Shown: positions 9,581 to 17,993 of the stretch, in pieces | Position numbering within the stretch: the stretch's first letter is position 1 | Layout: each line of letters begins with the position of its first letter | Assembly: GCA_028871555.1 (NCBI GenBank) | Contig: JAGWNA010000028.1 | Coordinates: 1-36,144 of the forward strand | From: Lysobacteraceae bacterium | Lineage (GTDB): Bacteria > Pseudomonadota > Gammaproteobacteria > Xanthomonadales > Rhodanobacteraceae | Length of the DNA: 36,144 nt | Direction: 5' to 3' | Translations under genes and position numbers: made by a program | Notes under the pieces: model-generated | The model's database searches: none | What the model was told of the DNA's origin: nothing | The model's input: only the letters and a program-made list of their open reading frames with translations

Positions 9581-10303
9581 TCAGCCGGCGTCAACCAGCG
9601 TGCCGATCTGTTCGCCGTGCATGATCCGCATCAGATTGCCCGGGACGGTCATGTTGTAGATGCGCAACGGCACCTGCTGGTCGCGGCACAGCGCGATCGC
9701 GGCAGTGTCCATGACGGCCAGCTTGCGTTCTATCACCTGGTCGTAGCTCAGTCGCTCGTAGCGGACGGCGTCGCTGTGGCGGGTCGGGTCACTGGTGTAG
9801 ACGCCATCGACCTTGGTCGCCTTCAGCAGCAGGTTGGCGCCCAGTTCCACCGCGCGCAGAGCGGCGGCCGAGTCGGTGGTGAAGAACGGGTTGCCGGTGC
9901 CGGCGGCGAACAGCACGATGCGGCCTTTCTCGATATGGCGGATCGCGCGGCGGCGGATGTAATCCTCGGCCACGTCATGGATCTGGATGGCGCTCATCAC
10001 GCGGGCGAAGCCGCCGCTCTTCTCGACGGCATCCTGCAAGGCCAGTGCATTCATCACGGTGGCGAGCATGCCCATGTGATCGCCGGTAACCCGATCCATG
10101 CCTGCCGCAGCCAGGCCGGCGCCGCGAAAGATGTTGCCGCCGCCGATCACCACGCCAATCTGGATCCCGGCGCGCTGTACTTCGATGATCTCGTCGGCGA
10201 GCCGGCGGATCACCTTCGGGTCGATGCCGTAATCGGCTTCGCCCATCAACGCCTCGCCGGAGAGCTTGAGCAGGATGCGATGGTATTTCAACGTAGTGCT
10301 CAT
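9581..10303 (-). CDS. pyrH: Uridylate kinase (UMP kinase)
   Basis: Phosphorylates UMP to UDP; a bacterial hexameric enzyme of the amino-acid-kinase fold, regulated by GTP and UTP. The protein has 240 residues starting [19 protein letters not shown]. The phosphate-binding KLSGEALMG, the glycine loop [27 protein letters not shown] and the C-terminal [20 protein letters not shown] are typical. The start ATG at 10303-10301 has GGAG 5 nt upstream. Longer upstream frames would read through the intergenic repeat region and are rejected. It is separated from tsf by a terminator and a repeat array, and a candidate promoter lies just upstream, so it probably begins its own transcript with frr. Confidence 0.97.
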   Translation of the reverse strand: MSTTLKYHRILLKLSGEALMGEADYGIDPKVIRRLADEIIEVQRAGIQIGVVIGGGNIFRGAGLAAAGMDRVTGDHMGMLATVMNALALQDAVEKSGGFARVMSAIQIHDVAEDYIRRRAIRHIEKGRIVLFAAGTGNPFFTTDSAAALRAVELGANLLLKATKVDGVYTSDPTRHSDAVRYERLSYDQVIERKLAVMDTAAIALCRDQQVPLRIYNMTVPGNLMRIMHGEQIGTLVDAG

Positions 10304-10315
10304 GGGGTCTCCGGA

Positions 10316-10330
10316 TTTTGTGCAACAAAA
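10316..10330. promoter_or_regulatory. Inverted repeat in the pyrH leader
   Basis: A perfect inverted repeat TTTTGT-GCA-ACAAAA lies between the candidate pyrH -10 and the ribosome-binding site. It is AT-rich in an otherwise GC-rich region. It could be an operator or a small leader hairpin; no binding protein can be named from sequence alone. Confidence 0.3.
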
Positions 10331-10337
10331 CGGCCGC

Positions 10338-10343
10338 ATTGTA
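10338..10343 (-). promoter_or_regulatory. Candidate pyrH -10 element
   Basis: On the minus strand TACAAT (5/6 match to TATAAT) lies 35 nt upstream of the pyrH start. The -35 region, around CCTGCC at 10360-10365, is weak. The same TACAAT hexamer occurs in the candidate rpsB and map promoters. Confidence 0.3.
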
Positions 10344-10423
10344 GCGTTTGCCGCGGGTTGGCAGGGAGTGCGTCGTGGGCGCAGGCACGAATTCTTCATG
10401 TCGTGCATCCCGGCGCGCCGCAC

Positions 10424-10447
10424 AAAAAAGCCGCGGTTCCCCGCGGC
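10424..10447 (-). terminator. Intrinsic terminator of the rpsB-tsf operon
   Basis: On the minus strand the stem GCCGCGG, loop GGAA, CCGCGGC (10447-10430) is followed by six T (10429-10424). The hairpin is perfect, with 7 bp all G:C. It lies 110 nt beyond the tsf stop, after the two repeat units, and before pyrH, so it ends rpsB-tsf transcripts. Confidence 0.85.
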
Positions 10448-10458
10448 CTTCCGTTTTT

Positions 10459-10555
10459 GAAGAGTCCGGCCACGGATGGCCGGTTTGCCGGTCAGGGATG
10501 TCCGTTTTTTTGAAGAGTCCGGCCACGGATGGCCGGTTTGCCGGTCAGGGATGTC
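10459..10555. repeat. Two-unit tandem palindromic repeat (family A) between tsf and pyrH
   Basis: Two near-identical units lie at 10459-10502 and 10512-10555, with a 53-bp period. Each has core ACCGGCCATCC then GTGGCCGGACTCTTC on the minus strand, that is a stem CCGGCCA / TGGCCGG with a TCCG loop. T/A tracts (5 and 7) separate the units. The core is the same as in the three units inside pheT (24365-24517), apart from the loop bases and the 5' arm. It lies in the 3' UTR of tsf just before the terminator. Confidence 0.85.
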
Positions 10556-10557
10556 TG

Positions 10558-11439
10558 TTACGCCAGGCCTGCCTGCTTCATGACTTCGGCGTGAAAATCC
10601 TCCGCAGCCTTCTCGATGCCTTCGCCGACAGCCAGGCGAGCGACCGAAACGACATCCGCGCCTTCCTTCTTCAGCGCTTCGGCCACCGTCATGTTGGTGT
10701 CGATCACGTAGGCCTGGCCCAGCAGGGTGACTTCGGAGACGATCTTGTTGATTTTGCCGGCGATGATCTTCTCGAGAATTTCGGCCGGCTTGGCCTTGTC
10801 CTTGTCGGACATCTGGCTCAGCGCGATTTCCTTCTCCTTGGCCAGGAATTCGGCAGGGACGTCAGCGGCGCGGATGTGGGCCGGGTTCATCGCAGCCACG
10901 TGCATGGCGATACCCCTGGCCAGCTCCGCGGAGCCGCCCTTGATGGCCACCAGCACGCCGATGCGGCCGCCGTGCACATAGCTGCCGATCACGCCGTCGG
11001 TCTCGATGCGGGCCAGGCGACGCACGTCGATCTTTTCGCCGATGGTGGCGACCAGGGCCTTGGCGGCCTCCTCGACGTTGCTGGCACCCGGATAGGCGGC
11101 TGCTTTCAGCGCATCGATGTCGGCGGCACCGCAAGCCAGCGCAATGTCGGCGACGGTATCGCTGAACTTCAGGAAGCTGGCGTCCTTGGCGACGAAGTCG
11201 GTCTCGCAGTTCACTTCGACCAGCACGGCCTTGCCGGCGGCCTGGGCGGCGACGATGCGGCCTTCGGCGGCGATGCGACTGGCCTTCTTGTCGGCCTTGG
11301 CCAGGCCGGACTTGCGCAGCCATTCCATCGCGACGTCGATGTCGCCGTTGTTCTCGACCAGCGCCTTCTTGCATTCCATCATGCCGGCGCCGGACCGCTC
11401 GCGCAGCTCCTTGACCAGTTGGGCGGAAATATTGCTCAT
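10558..11439 (-). CDS. tsf: Elongation factor Ts
   Basis: Guanine nucleotide exchange factor for EF-Tu. The protein has 293 residues, the usual length for this group, starting [20 protein letters not shown]. The N-terminal UBA-like domain has the typical GMMECKKAL and the core has [13 protein letters not shown], the EF-Ts signature. The start ATG has GAGGAATACCG upstream, a good ribosome-binding site. It follows rpsB at 100 nt, in the universal rpsB-tsf order; a 7-bp hairpin at 11511-11531 lies in the gap. A terminator and a repeat array follow it. Confidence 0.98.
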   Translation of the reverse strand: MSNISAQLVKELRERSGAGMMECKKALVENNGDIDVAMEWLRKSGLAKADKKASRIAAEGRIVAAQAAGKAVLVEVNCETDFVAKDASFLKFSDTVADIALACGAADIDALKAAAYPGASNVEEAAKALVATIGEKIDVRRLARIETDGVIGSYVHGGRIGVLVAIKGGSAELARGIAMHVAAMNPAHIRAADVPAEFLAKEKEIALSQMSDKDKAKPAEILEKIIAGKINKIVSEVTLLGQAYVIDTNMTVAEALKKEGADVVSVARLAVGEGIEKAAEDFHAEVMKQAGLA

Positions 11440-11539
11440 CGGTATTCCTCTAATGCCTTGGTGGCGCGACGGCGATTGCGGGCCATCGCGCGGTTATCGC
11501 GTGCGGATCGACGGCGGCCGTGAGCCGCCGTTGTCGCGC

Positions 11540-12403
11540 CTACTTGGCGGCCGGCGCAGCACCGTTGCGCGAGCCGCGACCGCCGTCACGGCCACCTTCG
11601 CGGCGCGGCGCGCCTTTCTTCGGGGCGGCTTCGCGGCGTGGACGGTCCACCTTGGCGACCGGATTGCCTTCCTCGTCCAGCTCGACGAAGTCGTTGCCGT
11701 CGCCCTGTGCGGCGGCCGGCGCGGCAGCCTTGCCTTCGAGGATCGAGTCGGCGGCGGCGCGGGCATAGAGCTGGATCGCGCGGATCGCGTCGTCGTTGCC
11801 CGGGATGGCGTAGTCGACCAGTTCCGGGTTGTAGTTGGTGTCGACCACGGCGATCACCGGGATGCCGAGCTTCTTGGCTTCCTGCACGGCAATGTCTTCG
11901 TGGCCGATGTCGATCACGAACAGCGCGTCGGGCAGGCGGTTCATGTCCTTGATGCCGCCCAGCGAAGCCTGCAGCTTGTCGCGCTCGCGGCGGCGGGCCA
12001 GCACTTCGTGCTTGACCAGCTTCTCGAAGCTGCCGTCGGTCTCGGCCGCTTCCAGTTCCTTCAGGCGCGACACCGACTGCTTGACCGTGCGGAAGTTGGT
12101 CAGCATGCCGCCGAGCCAGCGCGAGGTGACGAACGGCATGCCGGCGCGCACAGCCTCTTCGGCCAGCGGCTCGCGGGCCGAGCGCTTGGTGCCGACGAAC
12201 AGGATGGTGCCGCGCTTCTGCGCCAGACCCGACAGGAAGTTCATCGCGTCGGTGAACAAGGGCAGGGTCTTTTCGAGGTTGATGATGTGGATCTTGCCGC
12301 GGGCGCCGAAGATGTACGGGGCCATCTTGGGGTTCCAGTAACGGGTCTGGTGACCGAAATGGACGCCGGCTTCGAGCATCTGGCGCATGGTGACCTGGGC
12401 CAT
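11540..12403 (-). CDS. rpsB: 30S ribosomal protein S2 with long basic C-terminal tail
   Basis: Small-subunit ribosomal protein S2, also a repressor of its own operon in enterics. The protein has 287 residues against about 240 in E. coli. The globular part starts [20 protein letters not shown] and contains [30 protein letters not shown] and [19 protein letters not shown]. From about residue 225 it runs into a low-complexity tail rich in Ala, Arg, Gly and Lys (for example [20 protein letters not shown]), probably disordered and RNA-facing. The start ATG at 12403-12401 has GGAG 8 nt upstream. Upstream frames would read through the leader and are rejected. Confidence 0.97.
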   Translation of the reverse strand: MAQVTMRQMLEAGVHFGHQTRYWNPKMAPYIFGARGKIHIINLEKTLPLFTDAMNFLSGLAQKRGTILFVGTKRSAREPLAEEAVRAGMPFVTSRWLGGMLTNFRTVKQSVSRLKELEAAETDGSFEKLVKHEVLARRRERDKLQASLGGIKDMNRLPDALFVIDIGHEDIAVQEAKKLGIPVIAVVDTNYNPELVDYAIPGNDDAIRAIQLYARAAADSILEGKAAAPAAAQGDGNDFVELDEEGNPVAKVDRPRREAAPKKGAPRREGGRDGGRGSRNGAAPAAK

Positions 12404-12637
12404 GGGGGTAACTCCGATTGTTGAGCCTGGGGTCAGGCTCGGGGGTTGGGACCTCCACGCATCCCCGGCTTCGACCGCGGCGTTCCGGAAGTGGCGGAAA
12501 CGGCCGTGGCACCCCGAAGGCGGTGCCGATGCGTGTGTGGCGTTGGTTGGGTGTTGCACCGGTGAGGGTTACAATTCCCGTTCGCTTTGCACCGGGAGGC
12601 AGTTGAAACGGCCACGCCAGGTCAGCAAAACTCCCGA
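12404..12637 (-). promoter_or_regulatory. Long structured rpsB leader
   Basis: About 230 nt lie between the candidate rpsB transcription start and the ATG, with no gene. They hold a perfect 7-bp hairpin GAGCCTG, loop ACCC, CAGGCTC (12440-12423) just before the ribosome-binding site, and a second stem GGCACC/GGTGCC (12527-12508). In Gammaproteobacteria the rpsB leader is a known S2 autoregulatory target (t44-type RNA). That function here is inference from position and structure. Confidence 0.4.
12547..12575 (+). promoter_or_regulatory. Candidate map promoter
   Basis: TTGGGT (12547-12552), a 17-bp spacer, then TACAAT (12570-12575). It would give a map leader of about 130 nt. It faces the candidate rpsB promoter (12638-12667) head-on, so the first about 50 nt of the two transcripts would overlap. 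Confidence 0.4.
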
Positions 12638-12667
12638 ATTGTAGCCGGTGCGCCGGCAGCGCGGCAA
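12638..12667 (-). promoter_or_regulatory. Candidate rpsB promoter
   Basis: On the minus strand TTGCCG (12667-12662), an 18-bp spacer, then TACAAT (12643-12638). This fits the strong promoter expected for rpsB-tsf and leaves a leader of about 230 nt. Confidence 0.45.
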
Positions 12668-12712
12668 GTTGCCGGATTCCAGGCGCTTGTGCCGCCCCAA
12701 GAGTGGAACTTG

Positions 12713-13477
12713 ATGGCAATCACCCTGAAAACCCCCGAGGACCTTGCCGGCATGCGCGTGGCCGGCAAGCTGGCGGCCGAAGTGCTGGCGATGCTGAAGG
12801 AGCACGTCAGGCCGGGCGTCACCACCGAAGAGCTGGATCGCCTTGCCTACGAGCATATCGTCAACGTGCAGAAAGCGATTCCGGCCAACGTCGGCTACCA
12901 CGGCTTCCCCAAGACCCTGTGCACTTCGGTCAACCACGTGATCTGCCACGGCATCCCGAGCGAGGGCAAGCTGCTGAAGGATGGCGACATCGTGAACATC
13001 GACGTCACCGTGATCAAGGACGGCTGGCACGGCGACACCAGTCGCATGTATTTCGTCGGGACTCCAGGGGTGCTGGCCAAACGGCTGGTCGATACCACGT
13101 TCGAGGCGATGATGTGCGGCATCCGGGTGGTGCGCCCCGGCGCCACGCTGGGCGATATCGGCCACGCGATCCAGCAGCATGCCGAGGCAGCCGGTTTCAG
13201 CGTGGTCAGGGAGTATTGCGGCCACGGCATCGGCAAGGTCTATCACGACGAGCCGCAAGTGCTGCACTACGGCAAGGCGGGCGTCGGGCTTGCATTGACG
13301 AAAGGCATGACCTTCACCATCGAGCCGATGGTCAACGCCGGCAAGCCGCAGACCAGGCAGCTGCCGGACGGCTGGACCGTCGTCACCCGGGACCATTCGC
13401 TGTCGGCACAGTGGGAACACACCATCGCGGTGACCGACAACGGCTTCGAGATACTCACGCCGTGGCCGGACGCCTGA
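12713..13477 (+). CDS. map: Type I methionine aminopeptidase
   Basis: Removes the initiator methionine from nascent proteins; a cytosolic dinuclear metalloenzyme. The protein has 254 residues. All five metal ligands fall at the same numbers as in the E. coli enzyme: Asp97 and Asp108 (NIDVTVIKDGWHGDTS), His171 (GHGIGKVYHDEP), Glu204 (FTIEPMV) and Glu235 (WEHTIAV). The start ATG follows GTGGAACTTG. It is divergent from rpsB and upstream of glnD, as in E. coli. Open frame extending upstream has no family similarity and is rejected. Confidence 0.97.
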   Translation: MAITLKTPEDLAGMRVAGKLAAEVLAMLKEHVRPGVTTEELDRLAYEHIVNVQKAIPANVGYHGFPKTLCTSVNHVICHGIPSEGKLLKDGDIVNIDVTVIKDGWHGDTSRMYFVGTPGVLAKRLVDTTFEAMMCGIRVVRPGATLGDIGHAIQQHAEAAGFSVVREYCGHGIGKVYHDEPQVLHYGKAGVGLALTKGMTFTIEPMVNAGKPQTRQLPDGWTVVTRDHSLSAQWEHTIAVTDNGFEILTPWPDA

Positions 13478-13491
13478 TTGAATGCATTGAA

Positions 13492-13574
13492 GGAGCCCGC
13501 TGGCGAGCGATGCCCTTGCCCTGATGCACCGAAGTGGCAGATCCCATCAACAGCATCGCCCGCCAGCGGGCTCC
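13492..13574. repeat. Inverted pair of palindromic repeats (family B) between map and glnD
   Basis: GGAGCCCGCTGGCG (13492-13505) is perfectly repeated in reverse complement as CGCCAGCGGGCTCC (13561-13574). After a 2-nt mismatch the stem continues with CGATGC (13508-13513) and GCATCG (13553-13558), with about 39 nt between the inner arms. The unit resembles the one at 33285 (GGAGCGCGCTTGCGCGCGAT). It fills most of the 117-nt gap. It may form a large hairpin in the map-glnD mRNA and change glnD expression relative to map. Confidence 0.8.
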
Positions 13575-13594
13575 GCATACAGGCCACCCACGTC

Positions 13595-16240
13595 ATGTCG
13601 CCAGCACCCGCCACCCTTGTCCTGCCAGCCTTGCCGCGTCTGCCGGTGGCGGTGCCGCGTTCGGGCGTATCGACCGATGCCCGTCGCGCGCTGCGGCAAT
13701 TGCTGGGCGACGTCGATCGCGCGTTGGCTACTGCGTTTCGCGATGGCGCCGATGCCGGCTTGCTGGCGCGGCGTCGCTGCCAGTCGGTTGAGCGGGTGGT
13801 CACGCACGTCTGGCTGGCCTGTCTCGGCGAGGTCGGCCAGACGGCACTGTTCGCGGTGGGCGGCTTCGGCCGTGGCCTGCTGTTTCCGCATTCCGATGTG
13901 GACCTGCTGGTGCTGGTGGATGCGCCGGAACCGGCGCGTCTGCGCGCGCTGGAGCAGTATTTCGCCACGTTGTGGGATGTCGGCCTGAAGGTCGGTCATG
14001 CGGTGCGCAATACGGCGCAGTGCCGTGCGCTGGCGGCGCAGGATGTCAGTGTGTTCACCAGCCTGCTCGATGCGCATCGGCTGGCCGGCGACCCGGTTTT
14101 CGATGCGCGCTTGCGTGGCATCGTGGACGACGATGCATTGTGGCCGCCGCAGGAATACCTGGCCGCAAGGCTGGCCGAGCGCGATGCTCGCCATGCCCGT
14201 TTCGACGATACCGCCTACAACCTCGAGCCCAATCTCAAGGACGGCCCCGGCGGTCTGCGCACGATGGATTCACTGCGCTGGATGGGGCAGCGGCTGGCGC
14301 ATGCGAAGGATCTTTCCGGGATGGTGGCCGAGGGGCTGCTCGATCCTGCCGAGCAGGCCACGCTGGAACAATCCGAGGCGACCCTTCGTCGTTATCGCTA
14401 TGCGCTGCACCTGGAAGCGGGACGGGCCGAAGAAAGGCTGCTGTTCGATTATCAGCGGGCGCTGGCCGTTCGGCTGGGTTTCCGCGACGAGCACGAAAAA
14501 AATCTCGGCGTCGAGCAATTCATGCAGGGGTATTACCGCGCGGCCAGCCAGATCGAGCGGCTCGGCGTGCAGGTGGCTGAGCGCTTCGAGGAAATGCTGG
14601 AGCCAGCGGGCGAGGCCACCCTGGTGGATGCCGATTTCGTGCGTTGCGGCTCGCGGCTGGCGGTGCGCGACCCCGGGCTGTTCCTGCAGCGGCCGGCAGC
14701 GCTGGTGGAAATCTTCATCGCCCGGCTCGACCAGGAAGGCCTGCTCGGTTTCAACGCCGACACCATGCGGCGCATCCATCAGGCGGTCGACGCCATCGGT
14801 GATGCCCTGTCGGAAGATCGCGAGGTGCTGGCGGCTTTCCTGCAACTGCTTCGGCGCGGCGCGTCGGCGGTAAAGGCGTTGTGGGGAATGAACCGCCACG
14901 GGTTGCTGGCGGCCATCCTGCCCGCGTTCGGCGAGGTCTTTGGCCGCATGCAATACGACTTGTTCCACGTGTACACCGTCGACGAGCATACCTTGCGCGT
15001 GCTGCGTCAGCTGGCGCGCTTTGCCGAAGCCCCGGCAAAGCGCGAGTTCCCCCTGGCCTGCGAGATATGGGGCAAGTTGTCCAAGCCGGAAATACCGTTG
15101 CTGGCGGCGCTGTTTCACGACATCGCCAAGGGCCGCGGTGGCGATCATGCCGTGCTGGGCGAGCAGGATGCGCGCGCATTCTGCTCCCGGCTCGGGTTGC
15201 CCCGGGTCGACATCGAGCGGATCGCCTGGCTGGTCCGCTGGCATCTGCTGATGAGCACCACCGCGCAACGCCAGGACATCACCGATCCCGACGTGGTGCA
15301 CCGGTTTGCGGAGCTGGTCGGCGACGGCGAGCGGCTGGACCAGCTGTACCTGTTGACCATCGCCGATATCATCGGCACCAGCCCGCGATTGTGGAACGGC
15401 TGGAAGGACCGGCTGTTGTCCGATCTGCATGCCACCACCCGGTATGCCTTGCGCAGCGGCGTGGATCTGCCGCGCGACGCCGGGATCCGCGTGCGCGAAT
15501 GCTCCGAGTACGCGCTCGCCCTGCTGATGAACGACGGCTTTGCCGAAACCGACGTCCTCCGCGTCTGGGCCGATTTTCCCCAGCTCAGCTTCCTGCGTCA
15601 TCGGCCGGAACAGATCGCCTGGCAGACCGGCGCGATCCTGCGCGCGCAGGGCGCCGTGCCGCTGGTCGCGGTGCATCCGCTGTCGGTGCGCGGCAGTACC
15701 GAGCTGTTCGTCTACACGCCCGATCGCGATGGACTGTTTGCCACGGTGACCGCCGTGCTGGACCGGCTGCATTTCTCGGTGATGGAATCGCGCATCCTCA
15801 GCTCGCCGACCGGCATGGCGCTGGATACGTTTCTGCTGCTCGAGGCGCAGAGCCAGCAACCGGCCAGCCCGGCACGCGCGGAGGAGTTGCAGCAGCGACT
15901 GCAGCGTGCGTTGGCGCAATCTGCCGGCGTGCAACCGAGCAAGCGCGGCATGTCGCGCCATCAGAAGCATTTCCAGATGACGCCGAAGATCACTTTCCTG
16001 TCCGCCGGTGGACGTACCCAGCTCGCCCTGGTCGGTACCGACCGCCCGGGTCTGCTGGCTGCGGTGGCGCAGGTGATGCTGCAAACCGGAGTGCGGGTGC
16101 ACGATGCACGCATCGCGACCTTCGGCGAACGCGTCGAGGACTTCTTCCTGCTGACCGATCGTCACGACGCACCGCTCGATGCCGCACGGCAGGAGCGTCT
16201 GTTGCAGGCACTGCTGTTGCGGATCGGGTCAGCGAAGTGA
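13595..16240 (+). CDS. glnD: Bifunctional PII uridylyltransferase / uridylyl-removing enzyme
   Basis: Primary nitrogen sensor. It uridylylates PII proteins when glutamine is low and deuridylylates them when glutamine is high. The protein has 881 residues, normal for the family. Domains in order: nucleotidyltransferase with GGFGRGLLFPHSDVD (Gly89-Gly90, Asp101, Asp103); the helical linker with NLEPNLKDGPGGLR; the HD hydrolase with LFHDIAKGRGGDH (His508-Asp509); and two C-terminal ACT domains (TPDRDGLFATVTAVLD and LALVGTDRPGLLAAVAQ) that bind glutamine. The ATG at 13595 puts the catalytic motif at the usual distance. The frame stays open upstream to a TTG at 13478 through the repeat, and that extension is considered unlikely. 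No PII gene is in the window. Confidence 0.96.
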   Translation: MSPAPATLVLPALPRLPVAVPRSGVSTDARRALRQLLGDVDRALATAFRDGADAGLLARRRCQSVERVVTHVWLACLGEVGQTALFAVGGFGRGLLFPHSDVDLLVLVDAPEPARLRALEQYFATLWDVGLKVGHAVRNTAQCRALAAQDVSVFTSLLDAHRLAGDPVFDARLRGIVDDDALWPPQEYLAARLAERDARHARFDDTAYNLEPNLKDGPGGLRTMDSLRWMGQRLAHAKDLSGMVAEGLLDPAEQATLEQSEATLRRYRYALHLEAGRAEERLLFDYQRALAVRLGFRDEHEKNLGVEQFMQGYYRAASQIERLGVQVAERFEEMLEPAGEATLVDADFVRCGSRLAVRDPGLFLQRPAALVEIFIARLDQEGLLGFNADTMRRIHQAVDAIGDALSEDREVLAAFLQLLRRGASAVKALWGMNRHGLLAAILPAFGEVFGRMQYDLFHVYTVDEHTLRVLRQLARFAEAPAKREFPLACEIWGKLSKPEIPLLAALFHDIAKGRGGDHAVLGEQDARAFCSRLGLPRVDIERIAWLVRWHLLMSTTAQRQDITDPDVVHRFAELVGDGERLDQLYLLTIADIIGTSPRLWNGWKDRLLSDLHATTRYALRSGVDLPRDAGIRVRECSEYALALLMNDGFAETDVLRVWADFPQLSFLRHRPEQIAWQTGAILRAQGAVPLVAVHPLSVRGSTELFVYTPDRDGLFATVTAVLDRLHFSVMESRILSSPTGMALDTFLLLEAQSQQPASPARAEELQQRLQRALAQSAGVQPSKRGMSRHQKHFQMTPKITFLSAGGRTQLALVGTDRPGLLAAVAQVMLQTGVRVHDARIATFGERVEDFFLLTDRHDAPLDAARQERLLQALLLRIGSAK

Positions 16241-16249
16241 GACGGCGGG

Positions 16250-16255
16250 TATAAT
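16250..16255 (+). promoter_or_regulatory. Candidate -10 element for the HemJ-like gene
   Basis: A consensus TATAAT lies just after the glnD stop and 41 nt before the next start. The matching -35 position (GGTCAG at 16227-16232, inside glnD) is weak. Confidence 0.35.
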
Positions 16256-16296
16256 CGCTGCCGCTGCGCATCGCAGTGCCCAGGGACGCCCTTTCC

Positions 16297-16749
16297 ATGA
16301 TGACCTATCTGCTGATCAAGAGCCTGCACTTGCTGTTCGTCATGGCCTGGATGGCCACGGTGCTGTATCTGCCGAGGATTCTGGTGAATCTGGCCGAGAC
16401 CGCCAGCGAACCGGCGGTGCAGGCGAGGCTGCAGCTGATGGGGCGCCGGCTGTACAGGTTCGGTCACATGGTGTTCGGCATCGCGTTCGTGTTCGGGATG
16501 GTGCTGTGGCAAGGCTGGAGGGTGTTTCCTGCAACGTTGTACAACATGGTCGGCCAGATGCACTGGATGGATGCCAAGCTGACCCTGGTGGCGCTGTTGC
16601 TGGTCTATTTCACCTGGTGCGGCCGACTGCTCAAGCGCAGTGCTGCCGGCGGTGCGCTGCCGTCGTCGCGGGCATTGCGCTGGATCAACGAGATCCCGAC
16701 CGTACTGCTGCTTGCGGTGATCTACCTGGTGATCGCCAAGCCGTTCTGA
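16297..16749 (+). CDS. hemJ: HemJ-like (CopD-type) protoporphyrinogen IX oxidase
   Basis: Small inner-membrane protein of the HemJ/UPF0093 family, which carries out the oxygen-independent oxidation of protoporphyrinogen IX in haem synthesis where hemG and hemY are missing. The protein has 150 residues with four hydrophobic helices, starting MMTYLLIKSLHLLFVMAWM. The conserved helix-1 His is His11. MHWMDAKLTLVALLLVYF corresponds to the family W-x-x-K-L helix, and the protein ends WINEIPTVLLLAVIYLVIAK. The start ATG at 16297 has AGGGA 10 nt upstream. The call rests on the motif pattern; a related CopD-domain membrane protein of other function remains possible. Confidence 0.75.
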   Translation: MMTYLLIKSLHLLFVMAWMATVLYLPRILVNLAETASEPAVQARLQLMGRRLYRFGHMVFGIAFVFGMVLWQGWRVFPATLYNMVGQMHWMDAKLTLVALLLVYFTWCGRLLKRSAAGGALPSSRALRWINEIPTVLLLAVIYLVIAKPF

Positions 16750-16774
16750 AGCAGGGGGCGCTCCTGCGGTCCGA

Positions 16775-17782
<1,008 letters not shown>

Positions 17783-17807
17783 GGACAGTCCTCGAGTTGT
17801 GCGGCTC

Positions 17808-17813
17808 ATTCTA
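17808..17813 (-). promoter_or_regulatory. Candidate -10 element of the epimerase gene
   Basis: TAGAAT on the minus strand lies 25 nt upstream of the epimerase start; the -35 position is weak (ATCGCA). The remainder of the 334-nt epimerase-thrS gap holds the thrS promoter, leader ORFs and terminator. Confidence 0.3.
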
Positions 17814-17850
17814 TCGCCCGCGCATTGCGCTGCGATCGCGATGATGAGGA

Positions 17851-17879
17851 TTGACAGCCGATCTGGGCTAAACTAGCTT
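17851..17879 (+). promoter_or_regulatory. Candidate promoter of the thrS operon
   Basis: A perfect -35 TTGACA (17851-17856), a 17-bp spacer, then TAGCTT (17874-17879) as a poor -10. TAAACT at 17869 looks better but is only 12 bp away. Transcription would begin near 17886, about 30 nt before the leader ORF. Confidence 0.45.
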
Positions 17880-17915
17880 TTCGACAATTTTCACCCGCTG
17901 AAGGTGGCCTGCGTT

Positions 17916-17993
17916 GTGCGCTGGCCGAGTGTGCGACATGGCGACTACCTGCTTGCGCTGCTGCTGAACCTCTGCGCCCCGCGTTCCGGATAA
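17916..17993 (+). CDS. Leu-rich leader peptide ahead of thrS (candidate)
   Basis: A 25-codon ORF with a GTG start, preceded 8 nt upstream by AAGGTGG. Codons 12-19 are Leu-Leu-Ala-Leu-Leu-Leu-Asn-Leu, six Leu codons in eight, and the stop TAA lies inside the left arm of the terminator at 17990-18012. This layout (promoter, short ORF with a run of one amino acid, terminator, biosynthetic or synthetase gene) is that of ribosome-mediated attenuation. A Leu run before a threonyl-tRNA synthetase is unexpected. Expression is not proven by sequence. Confidence 0.45.
   Translation: MRWPSVRHGDYLLALLLNLCAPRSG
17938..17967 (+). CDS. Overlapping Thr-Thr leader ORF ahead of thrS (alternative)
   Basis: A nine-codon ORF MATTCLRCC in another frame, inside the Leu-rich ORF. 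It carries two adjacent Thr codons (ACT ACC), which would suit control of thrS by charged tRNA-Thr. The only ribosome-binding candidate is GAG 8 nt upstream. The ORF stops 22 nt before the terminator stem. It competes with the Leu-rich frame as the true sensor, or both may be chance. Confidence 0.25.
   Translation: MATTCLRCC

Noticed and set aside
13478..13594. TTG start giving GlnD 39 extra residues
   Set aside because: The extension is encoded by the inverted repeat, has no GlnD similarity, and the ATG at 13595 gives the normal N-terminus. Kept only as a check in findings.
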